NCBI GenBank assembly: GCA_000827205.1
Contig: KN832561.1
Location: 1,428,072-1,492,071, forward strand
Source: Plicaturopsis crispa FD-325 SS-3
Taxonomy: Eukaryota; Basidiomycota; Agaricomycetes; Amylocorticiales; Amylocorticiaceae
Length of the DNA: 64,000 nucleotides
Direction of reading: 5' to 3'
Shown: one piece after another, positions 55,721 through 64,000 of the stretch
How the letters are laid out: every line of letters starts with the position of its first letter
How positions within the stretch are numbered: position 1 is the stretch's first letter
The notes under the pieces: generated by a model
The model's database searches: none
Told to the model about the DNA's origin: nothing
Seen by the model: only the letters and a program-made list of their open reading frames with translations
Program-made: the position numbers and the translations under genes

Positions 55721-56661
55721 TCAGCAGCATCCACCGGATTGCTGCTGCTGCACGGTCTGCCCGGGCGTGATTGTCGACGACTTTGCGGCGCCTGACGGTG
55801 TCGAGGTGGAGCCCATTCTGGATGTCACAAACATGGCGATCAGATAGGACCGCTATTCAATAGAGACCGAACTCACCGGTCCTTAATCTGCTTCGCCATG
55901 GTCAAGAACGCCTGTTCGACGTTCGTGGCGTTCTTCGCCGACGTCTCCAAGAAGGGAATGGTCAATTGGTCCGCGAATTCCTGAAAAGAGGGTGTTAGGT
56001 GGTGCACCACAGCTTGTACAGATAAACCATACCTTCGCAACGCTGTATTCCACAACCTTCTTGCTTGTCAGGTCAGACTTGTTGCCCACGAGGAGCTTGT
56101 TGACGCCCTCCGATGCGTAACGGTCAATCTCCTGCAGCCATTGCTTGACGTTCGTGAATGTGTCTATGCGAGCACGAATCATGAGCAGGTGTACACCCAT
56201 TTTTGAGGCTAGGGCACGTACCGTTATCCGTCACGTCGTACACGACAATGATACCGTGTGCCCCGCGGTAGTAGGAGGATGTGATGGTCCGGAATCGCTC
56301 CTGGCCTATACGAGTGTGAGCATGAGCTTGTGTCCAGTTAGCGGTCGTATCTTCGTACCTGCCGTGTCCCACTAAGGAAAGAGTCGTTAGCATGCACGTA
56401 GGTCGCGGTTCGAGAAGGCAACGTACGATTTGCAACTTCACCGTCTTGCCCTCCAATTCGATTGTGCGAATCTTGAAGTCGACACCAATTGTACTGATGT
56501 AGCTCTCGGTGTAGGTGTCGTCCGCGAAACGCAGCAAGAGACAAGACTGCAGACGGGTTGAGCCGCCAGCAGCAACGACGACGGTTGCAACGTACCTTTC
56601 CGACACCAGAATCACCGATGAGGAGGAGCTTGAAGAGGTAGTCGTATTCGCTGGTGTGCAT
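55721..56661 (-). CDS. YPT1: Rab1-type small GTPase Ypt1
   Basis: This GTPase controls ER-to-Golgi transport and autophagosome formation. It starts [20 protein letters not shown] and shows the P-loop GDSGVGKS, the Rab1 effector loop [38 protein letters not shown], the NKSD guanine motif in [31 protein letters not shown], and a Gln/Ser-rich hypervariable tail ending GGCC for double geranylgeranylation. Introns of 50-70 bp interrupt after GK, after LQI and elsewhere; joins are exact against the Rab1 pattern. An upstream in-frame Met (56712) exists, but the family starts at the Met chosen here. Confidence 0.96.
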
Positions 56662-57254
56662 TGTAGGAGAGAAACGAGAGGAGACGGGGGCGAACGGTGA
56701 GGAAAAGGTCAAATAGGTTGAAGGGCGGGAGCAAGAGGCGGTGACTGACGCGGCGTGCGACTTTGCCGAATTTCCTTCGTATCTTGTTCCGCCACGCTCA
56801 GGCCAGCAGGCGCAGAGAAATACACTGCCTGTGCCCTTTTTATATCCCCGTCGGCTTTCTCTCGGTCATAATACCAGCCTCGCTTTCGCTCTGGTGCTAG
56901 TCCATGTACTGCAATTTGAACGGAATAAATTGTCCAGCAAACGGCCCAGCTGTTGTGTTTCGGGTCCCCTCTAGACCCATTGCGCCCTTGACAAGCCCGA
57001 CAGCGAGCTTAAGTGCGCGTTTGAACAGATGATAACGCCCGCTAAACTGCTGCTTTCGCATTAGGTATCTATCCGAATATATCAGACTTGCAAGACACCG
57101 TCTTGTCCACTTGCACGCGCACGCGCATTGCAATTTCAGCCAGTTCGCGCCTAGCGATATATTGAAGTTCAAGCTTCACCAGTCTATGTGGTCAGCCGCT
57201 CACAGGAACGTGAACTTCGCAGTATGAGGATGCACAACCGCAACTCAGCCGACA
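56662..57254. other. Divergent intergenic region
   Basis: It holds the promoters of YPT1 and the aspartic protease. A pyrimidine-rich tract lies near 56820-56870. No gene is seen. Confidence 0.5.
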
Positions 57255-59115
57255 ATGAGGGCATCGTGGTGCATCCCCCTTCTTGGTTGCGCGCTCGCCG
57301 TATCGTCAAACAACGTACCCGGTCAGAAGGGCCCAAGCGGTGTCAGTCTGCCTGTGCGGCGCACTCGGGCCTCGCAGCCACAGAACCTGTCGGGCCATGT
57401 CCTCGACAGCGACGTATCCGTCGCAACCAGCCATGAGTTGTGAGTGTTCCCGGGTAGCTTGCATATCACGCGTGCTGACTCTGGATATTTTGTTTCGCAG
57501 CTCGTATCTTGTCACTTTAAAGTCGGTAGATGCGTTTTATATGCCAGCCAGAAAGTTGATGTATTTCGCAATTTAGCGTTGGCACAGAAGAATTCGAGGT
57601 TACCCTCGACACAGGCTCGGCAGATCTTGTAAGCCATCTTCCTCCTCCGAGGGCATCCTGTCTGACTCCCTTCGCTGTAGTGGGTGGTATCCAATAATTG
57701 CACCGTGTCAGATTGCAAAGGCATCACAAAATATGCCCAAAACTCCAGCTCCTCATCACTTGTTATGACCGATACCCCGTTCAAACTGAACTACCTCATT
57801 GGATCCGTAACTGGATTTGTGGCAACAGAGACTGTCACGTTGGGGCCCTACCAGATATCAGCCCAGACACTGGGTAAGCCTTTGTCTCAACTGAATAACT
57901 GCTTCAAAATACTGATTATTGACATACAGCTCTTGCCAACGAAACCACTGCACTCGGACTTTCGAGCACGTCCACTTCTGGCATTCTCGGACTGGCGTTC
58001 CCGGCCACGGCCTCAATCAAATCTACCACCGGCACCCCACTCGCACAAAACCTCCTCGGAATCGCCCTGGACGGAGGCAACAACACAGCCATCCCCGACC
58101 CGCACCAACGTTTCTTCGCGTACAAGCTCGGGCGCGACCCCGCGCACACCACCACGAACGACACCGACGCGTCCTACTCGTCGTTCACGATCGGCGGGCT
58201 CGACCCACGCATCGTGGACACGGCGACGGGAAAATGGTCCTGGAGCAACGTATCCTCCGCCGGCATGAGGGACGGGGAATACGATTATTGGAAGCTTCCG
58301 CTCCATGGCATCACCATCGACACGCAGGCCCTGCCGCTCAGCCCGTCGCTTGTGCGGGGCGTGTCCAATCACACACCCGTTGCTGTTCTGGACACGGGCA
58401 CGACGCTGATACTGGGCCCGTCGGAGGACGTAGAGGCGTTCTGGAATGTTGTGGGCTCGAGCCGGAAGAGGGACGATGGGATATGGGAGGTGGCGTGTGA
58501 GCGGGGGGTGAGGGTCGGGTTCGTTCTGGGAGATGGTGACGGGACGGAATATGTCGTTGCGCCGGAAGATGTAAGCTGGATGGAAGGGGGGAGCGCCGGC
58601 GGTTGGTGCATGGGCGGTATACAGGCAAACGACGGGGTATGTGCTCCACGTTCTCTTATCTTGTGTGGTCCACGCACTGAATGAGCCGTCTAGGTGAATT
58701 CTGCTGATTGGCTCCTTGGCGATGTATTTCTTCGGGTGCGTCATGTCATTTCTACATGTCCACTCAATGCACTTGGTGTCTAATGCCACTTCTCCAGAAT
58801 GTCTATGTATCACATCATTCGCCTTTGCCGTCGCACCCTCCTACCATCGGTCTCCTTCCCCTCACCGACCCCACCTCCTCGCTCGCGTCCTTCCACAAGG
58901 CCCGCGGACCTGACCAGTCGTCAACGGCACCGTCCACTGCCGCTGTCCTTGCGAACAGGATACGAGCCAACGCGCAGGTGCGGACTGTGTGCTCCATAAG
59001 CGGCGCCGGTGGATTTCTTGTCGGTGTGGTCGGGAGCATATGTTTCGTCAGGTGGAAGGGTCGCAGAAACAGGGCGAGAAAGTCGACGGGAAGGCGGGGC
59101 AGGATTTCGATTTAA
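57255..59115 (+). CDS. A1 (pepsin-like) aspartic protease with C-terminal membrane anchor
   Basis: This is a secreted-pathway endopeptidase. It has a signal peptide (MRASWCIPLLGCALAVSSNN) and a short pro-region. A 148-bp intron joins SHEF to VGTEEFEVTLDTGSADLWVV, which contains the first active-site Asp. The flap strand FKLNYLIGSVTGFVATETVT follows, then ILGLAFPAT and the second active-site VAVLDTGTTLILGPSEDV; the family's DxFLR strand appears as WLLGDVFLR. The C-terminal tail is Ser/Pro-rich and ends with one hydrophobic helix (ISGAGGFLVGVVGSICF) and a basic stop-transfer RWKGRRNRARKS, predicting a surface-anchored enzyme. Residue count and order fit fungal A1 proteases. Several N-glycosylation sites (NNT, NDT, NVS, NHT) are present. 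Confidence 0.9.
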
Positions 59116-59298
59116 CAGTTTTTTTTTGTTTTTGTTCTTTGCAAGATACTCAAGCATTCATGGACGGGTTTGGAGACAAAAATGGATTACGGAGCTGTCC
59201 GTTCAAGCAAAGATATAGGTACATACACAGTCCAATCGTATGGAAGAAATACATGAGTAAATGAACACCGTGAAATACAATCGCCGACCAGAAACACG

Positions 59299-59867
59299 CT
59301 ATCCCTTATGCTGATTTAGATACGTGGGTTGGTACCCTCCATTGGGTCCGTTTGGAGGAGGCCCGTGGTGCTGCAGGGGTACATTCTGATATGCGGCACC
59401 CGGAATTGCAGGTTCCCAACTACGCAGCCCGCTCGTCAGGGGAATGTCACACGAGATTTAAACAAAGACGCACTTTGGTTGCAGTGGGACGTTCCACTGG
59501 CAAATGGTACACATCCATAGATGGGTTGCCTTCAAAGGGATGAGGGGCACGAAGCAGAGCTCGAACCACATGCGACTTTTCGCGGGAATCACGGATACTG
59601 GAAGAGTGCTGGTCAGACCATGGTCCTCAGTCTTCATACAGCAGGTTCGGACACACCATTGTGACACTTGGGACAGATACGCGGGGTTAGGTCACCCTCG
59701 GGCTTTATCTTTGTGGGGCAACCAACTAGACGAATTGCACTGTCAGTCGGGAGAAAAGACGCGCAGCGGGAGTTACGCACAGACGATAGGCAGGCAAACT
59801 GCGAGTCCGCATTAGTTTTAGGCACCACACAGCTGTACGAGCCATTCCAAAACTCACAGAAAGCCAT
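59299..59867 (-). CDS. Small zinc-ribbon protein (zinc_ribbon_15 type)
   Basis: Conserved fungal protein of unknown function. The spliced start is MAFFCLPIVFGCPTKIKPEG, from a 10-nt first exon and an 18-nt second exon, both joined in phase. Then come DLTPRICPKCHN, SAKSRMWFELCFVPLIPLKA, and the second cysteine pair in HLWMCTICQWNVPLQ. The last exon, after a 54-bp intron, gives NWEPAIPGAAYQNVP and a Pro/Gly/Asn tail. The two Cys pairs (GC...CPKC and CTIC) form one zinc ribbon. It is convergent with the aspartic protease. The exons are too small for most to be seen as open frames. Confidence 0.85.
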
Positions 59868-60190
59868 AACTTGCGGTCGTATACAACGTTCAAGTTTGCA
59901 GATGAGAGTAGGAAGCAAGCTGTAAGGGGGCTAGCCGGCGCGCAGCACGAAGTTCAGTATCTAACACGGACACGTGCCTATTTGCTGGGAACGCAAGCCT
60001 TGAAATCTACTTGGCCTTGGATTCTGAAGAGCACAGTGCACACTGAACACGGCATTAATGGAACGCCATAACTTATGAAGCGGGTATGCTTGATGGGGTC
60101 TACCGCACGCGCCTGACAATCCTGGGGAAAAGGTGTGATATCCAACGAAACCACATACAAGCAAGATACAGAATGAAATCCGACCAGAAT
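59868..60190. other. Intergenic
   Basis: It lies upstream of the zinc-ribbon gene and downstream of the SR-type gene. Nothing else is seen. Confidence 0.5.
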
Positions 60191-61915
60191 CTATTTCGCT
60201 GCATCGATTCCGAGTTGACCGATGCGCGCTTGCTCTACTTGTTGATCCGCTACCCTCCTTCGGCCCTCGGCCATGCGGAGGTCGATACTAACGAGATCCA
60301 ACTCGTGCTGAGCCCGTCGCGTTGCGCGCAACGTGCGCACGCGCTCAGCCGCGAGGTGTGCGCGCGTAGCTTCAATGCGCTTCAGCTATGAACGAGCGTT
60401 CGTTAGTCAAGCACACAGCCGTGACGATATGAATACAGTGCTGACCTCTGCTTCGATCTCCTGTATTGGATTCGGTCTGGGTTTATGCGGGGGCAGTGTA
60501 GGTATACGGTCAGCTAGGTCTGCCAAGGGAGCCCTCGAAGGAGGAGGGTTGGGACTCGGCTTGGACTCCTCAGTCGGAGCATGGGGACGGGCGAATGTGT
60601 CATGGTCACGCGGGCCACGAGGCGGAGACCGCGACGTGCGTCGATGGAAGATGCGTGGCTGTGATGGGGGCGCCGCCGCACGCACTTGTGCCGGCGGAGG
60701 TGACGGAGAGCGCATTTTGACATCGGGCTCGGCGGGTGGCTCCGCCTTCGCTTTGCCCTTGTTGAGGATAGGAGGCTCGGATGCCGCAGGCAAAGGTACT
60801 TCAGTCGCCTCTATCTTGGGAACGGGTGGCTGGACTGGGGGTGGACTGCGTCGAGGGCTTGGGCTCCTTTTCTTTACAGAAGCTTCTCGAGCACGCGGGA
60901 CACTTGGGGACCGCTCGCGTTTGAGGGGCGACGTCGGACGCGGCTCAGCTTTGACGGGAAACGGGCGTGGGCGCGATCTGCTCAGGGATCTTTCACGCTT
61001 CATCGAGGCTGGGCGGGGCGGTGGTGTGATGGAGCGCCTGCGTGGCGGCGTATCTCTACGCCGACTGATATCTCGTCGTCGAGGACTAGCACTACGGCGT
61101 GGAGAGCCCCCGCTGCGCGGTGGTATCCACGTATCACCTCGCGAAGCTCGTGGCGGCGGAGTCGCTGGCCTCCATGTGTCCACAGGACGCTCATTCCGAC
61201 GAGGCGCGCTAGTGTCCCGACGTGATGGGACGTATGTGTCCAAGACACGTCTACTGCGTGACCGGACTGGTGACCGCGGGCTGGTCGTGATGGAGTGGTT
61301 GCCGAGCTTTACGGGGGATGCTGCGCGGGATACGCTTCGCCCACTTCGTGCAGGCGAGCGAGGACTGCGTGGAGGTGGCGAGCGAGAGGGCAGCCTATGG
61401 GAGGACTCGCCCGCATACCCTGCTGGTACTTCATAAATACGACATAACGAGCAGTGAGAGCAATAATTCATACCTGCTCTGCGCGGAGGCGATGGCGATA
61501 GGCGACGACCCCTACGTCCTTCGTACCGAGAATCCCTGCCACGGTAAGCCCTGTCATCAAACCTGTCGCGCCCATAATCAACAGGCCGTCTGTAGTCTCT
61601 GTCCAATCTCTCCCTTTCCGACTGTTCCCATTCCCATAGCCGTCTGTCCTCTTCCCACTCGCGGTACCTGCGGCGGTATTCTTCATCTTCTGATCCGTAT
61701 GCATAGGGTGCACTTCCTCGACGCGACGGTGTATCTGACGGTGGGTAAGCTTCCCTTCCTCGACCTGGAGCTCTGTCTCTTGGATATTCGTCGTCGCGCC
61801 TCGAGTAGTCGTACCGTCGGTCTGGTGCCATCGGAGCTGGGCGTCTGCGGTCGTCCGGAGGATAGTAACCAGGAGGATAGTCTTCGAACGCAGGTCGTGG
61901 TGGCAGATGCGACAT
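60191..61915 (-). CDS. SR-type Arg/Ser/Pro/Tyr-rich protein with C-terminal coiled coil
   Basis: Not assigned by name. It starts MSHLPPRPAFEDYPPGYYPP; charged RS/RD/RE sequence with Tyr follows (EEYRRRYREWEEDRRLWEWE), then long Ser-Pro/Arg stretches (RSPPPRSPRSPARSGRSVSR) and HKPRPNPIQEIEAE. An intron at about 60380-60440 leads to a helical, heptad-like end LKRIEATRAHLAAERVRTLR ... QARIGQLGIDAAK. A second intron probably lies near 61410-61475: the unspliced frame there holds a Cys-rich insert (NYCSHCSLCRIYE) that looks intronic. The composition is typical of splicing cofactors. The gene is divergent from the cyclin L-like gene with 198 bp between starts. Confidence 0.75.
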
Positions 61916-62113
61916 TTTTTATGCAGAAATATCGAGGCAAAATTGAATCCAAAAAAGGGTCAAATCCCTGTTTGAGTCACGGTGGCGCCGGTAGGAGGTT
62001 GTTTGTTGTTGTGTGGCAAGAGCGTTAGGCGGACTCAACGCCACGCTCATCTGCGCAAAATAATTTAGTAACGTTCCTAATTTCACGCGGAAATCGCATG
62101 GCATTGGGCCGCC
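61916..62113. promoter_or_regulatory. Short bidirectional promoter region
   Basis: 198 bp separate the divergent ATGs of the SR-type protein (61915) and the cyclin (62114), so both promoters must share or abut each other here. No TATA is evident. Confidence 0.5.
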
Positions 62114-63168
62114 ATGTCTGCTGCGTTGCATCCTCTCGCATCGCTCTCACAGATTGAGCGCACACCGTCGAGAAGCGATGGAATCCCATACGAACTCGAG
62201 GAAGACCTGAGGGCGTATGGTTGCAAGCTTGTTCATCAGGCCGGCATTTTGCTCAAACAGTACGGCTTTTGAGCCAAGTTGAAGGGATGGGCCAATCTCA
62301 TCTTTTAAAACTTTGCTTTCCAATTCAACAGAAAACAGGTTGCTGTCGCTACAGCTCAGATTCTGTTCCAGCGCTTCTGGTATGTGACATCCATGAAGCA
62401 GTTCGGCATCGGCGTACGTTGAGATTTTTTTCCGTCATTGCTTTTGCCGCACGCTGAAGTCCGTGTGCAGGATGTTGGAATGGGCGCTTTGTATCTCGCC
62501 TCCAAACTCGAGGAATGCCCCTTGCGAATGCGAGACCTCATCAATGTATACGACCTACTCCTCCAGCGCGCCGCGCACTCGCTCGCGCACCCTCCGTCCT
62601 CCGAGCCCTCCACCTTCAAGTATGCGCCAATGTCGTATTTTGGGTCGACTTTCTACGACTTGAAAGACGCGCTCGTTGTAGCAGAAATGCAGATACTCAA
62701 GCGACTGGGCTTTAACGTACACGTTGTGTTACCCTACGGCACGCTCGTAAACTACCTTCGCGTTCTTGGCCTCACGAATCGTGAGGACGCATGCGCTCGT
62801 GCATGGGGGTACCTAAACGACGCGTCAGTGTCAGACCTCTGTTATACTCAGCTCAACGTACTGATTGCCCTGTCCTCTGTAGCCTACAGACCCCCGTATA
62901 CGCACTGTACGCCGTCCCGACGATCGTAAGCGCCGCTATCCTACTCACTACGCGGCACCTTCATATATCGACACCGAATGACTGGTGGACGCTTTTTGAT
63001 GCACCGTGGGAGGACGTGTGGACTGTGTGCGGGTACATAATGCGGCTGTATCGCCCGCGCGACCCTGCGGAACGCCTCCGGGTGGTCGGGATGGTCAGCA
63101 AAATGGACATCCGGAAGTGGTTGGAGGATCATCCTGGAGGCGATGGGGATGCCGATGCAGATATATGA
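62114..63168 (+). CDS. Cyclin L-like (transcription/splicing cyclin)
   Basis: This is the regulatory partner of a CDK that acts in transcription and pre-mRNA splicing. It starts MSAALHPLASLSQIERTPSR, then DGIPYELEEDLRAYGCKLVH, the cyclin box VAVATAQILFQRFWYVTSMK, MGALYLASKLEECPLRMRDL, INVYDLLLQRAAH, AEMQILKRLGFNVHVVLPYG, TLVNYLRVLGL, and the second fold TPVYALYAVPTIVSAAILLT with DAPWEDVWTVCGYIMRLYR. It ends EDHPGGDGDADADI. Cyclin L of animals adds an RS tail; here the tail is short and acidic, and an RS-rich protein is instead encoded divergently next door. Three introns join in phase, the last via acceptor CCTACAG. Confidence 0.9.
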
Positions 63169-63418
63169 CAGTGTTGTGCTTTTCGAAACTCGCTCATCCA
63201 GCACACGCGTACCAAAAGTTGGACATATTAAATTATTACGGACACTCAAGCAAAGGGAGGGGAACAACATGAACGAACGAACTAAACAGCCCAGTCACAA
63301 ACAGAATGGCAGCCCCATCCACCCAGTGCCAATCCCTGAAGTAAGAAATCCAACATTCGAGTTCGTTTTAAGTATTTCAGTCAACATTGTCATACCCGTA
63401 GCCAGATAGGGAGCAGGA

Positions 63419-64000
63419 TCACGCCATGCCGACCATCTTGAGCACGGCGGACCGTGCGTAGGGGATGTACGACAGCGTGTACCATGTGTATGCGAGATAT
63501 TCGATTATCACGAATACTACAGGGTGGCATTGAGTTGTGAGTGCCGCAGTGTAGAGTGAGATTGAGGTACACACCTATGCAAAGGATCTCGTTCCCGATC
63601 ACAAACGCCCCTACAAATACGAGCGCTATCGATCCGAGGAAGACGACCGTGGCAACGACACGGACGGGTTTGAACATCTGGATATCTCGAGCGTTAGCTT
63701 CTAATGTTCCTTTGGAGGAGCAGCAATACTCACGAGTGTGATTTGTTTCCAGAACTGAAAAGTGGACTGTCAGACAAAATTCGAGAAGAAATTACATAGG
63801 AAACGCACTCCAATGAGGAATCCAGTCCCGACGAGAGATATCAATGTGCCCATGCCATAGAGCACTGAATTGAAGCAGATGATCAGGTGAGCAGGAGTAA
63901 GTGGGATTACGATTTGGAAATAACGCACCCGCAAAGCTGCCCAGCTGCCCAAGGAATAGCAGCGCACTTCCGAGGATAGATAGTACAAAACCAATGACGA
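63419..64000 (-). CDS. SFT2: SFT2-family vesicle transport membrane protein (5' end beyond window)
   Basis: This Golgi-associated tetraspan protein assists retrograde endosome-to-Golgi fusion. Visible exons, read from the right edge, include GSALLFLGQLGSF-like sequence, MGTLISLVGTGFLIGVRF, FWKQ, then MFKPVRVVATVVFLGSIALV, FVGAFVIGNEILCI, and the last exon VFVIIEYLAYTWYTLSYIPY followed by ARSAVLKMVGMA. The WYxLSYIPYAR end is diagnostic for SFT2 proteins. The N-terminus and start lie beyond base 64000. Introns are short. It is convergent with the cyclin gene. Confidence 0.88.

Noticed and set aside
60333-61436. Plus-strand Gly/Arg-rich open frame of 367 codons opposite the SR-type gene
   Set aside because: It is the antisense of a biased Ser/Arg/Pro-rich coding exon; its composition (RGG-like) is a by-product of that, and it has no conserved motif.
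1-64000. CRISPR arrays, prophage or bacterial operon features
   Set aside because: Sequence is intron-rich eukaryotic DNA; no spaced direct-repeat arrays, ribosome-binding sites or polycistronic packing.

Overview
The window is nuclear DNA from a basidiomycete fungus, most likely an Agaricomycete. The evidence is: dense genes on both strands, nearly all cut by 50-65 bp introns with GT..AG ends and CTRAY-like branch sites; very small exons; and a fungal gene set (YPT1, QCR10, NOP16, SFT2, fungal cytosine deaminase, a Zn2Cys6 factor, an F-box protein with the LPNELL core typical of mushrooms). I recognise no species. Gene models were spliced by eye, using reading frame, splice sites and family motifs.

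Layout. 0-9.4 kb: a short direct-repeat patch, BNA1 (NAD/kynurenine pathway), an SR-repeat protein, an M13 metallopeptidase and an AlkB-like dioxygenase with CUE-like and GRF parts. 9.4-18 kb: a membrane-anchored Xaa-Pro peptidase (M24), a low-complexity protein, an ACAD10-like HAD hydrolase, QCR10 (complex III) and NOP16. 18.4-21.3 kb: a Zn2Cys6 regulator. 23.1-39.6 kb: two paralogous long-chain acyl-CoA synthetases in opposite orientation, enclosing a penta-EF-hand protein, an F-box protein, class II fructose-bisphosphate aldolase, cytosine deaminase (FCY1) and an NCS1 purine/cytosine permease. 39.8-45.4 kb: an MFS transporter, a 116-residue unknown protein and PDX1 (vitamin B6). 45.8-46.7 kb: a non-autonomous terminal-inverted-repeat element carrying a tRNA-like pol III unit. 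47.3-55 kb: an unknown nuclear-type protein, mitoribosomal mL49 and an Argonaute. 55.7-64 kb: YPT1, a membrane-anchored aspartic protease, a zinc-ribbon protein, an SR-type protein divergent from a cyclin L-like gene, and SFT2 running off the right edge.

Most neighbours are unrelated housekeeping genes. The clearest functional pairing is cytosine deaminase next to a cytosine/purine permease (uptake plus conversion to uracil). The two acyl-CoA synthetases share the position of a 22-nt exon, but one ends in the peroxisomal signal SKL and the other in PKL.

The most unusual signal is exon architecture. In the Argonaute, two of the catalytic aspartates lie in 9-nt and 8-nt micro-exons and the codon of a third is split by an intron. 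In the aldolase, 12-nt and 6-nt exons encode the conserved FAIP-AI strand. No complete new defence or mobile system was found; the inverted-repeat element with an internal pol III promoter is the best candidate for something undescribed.
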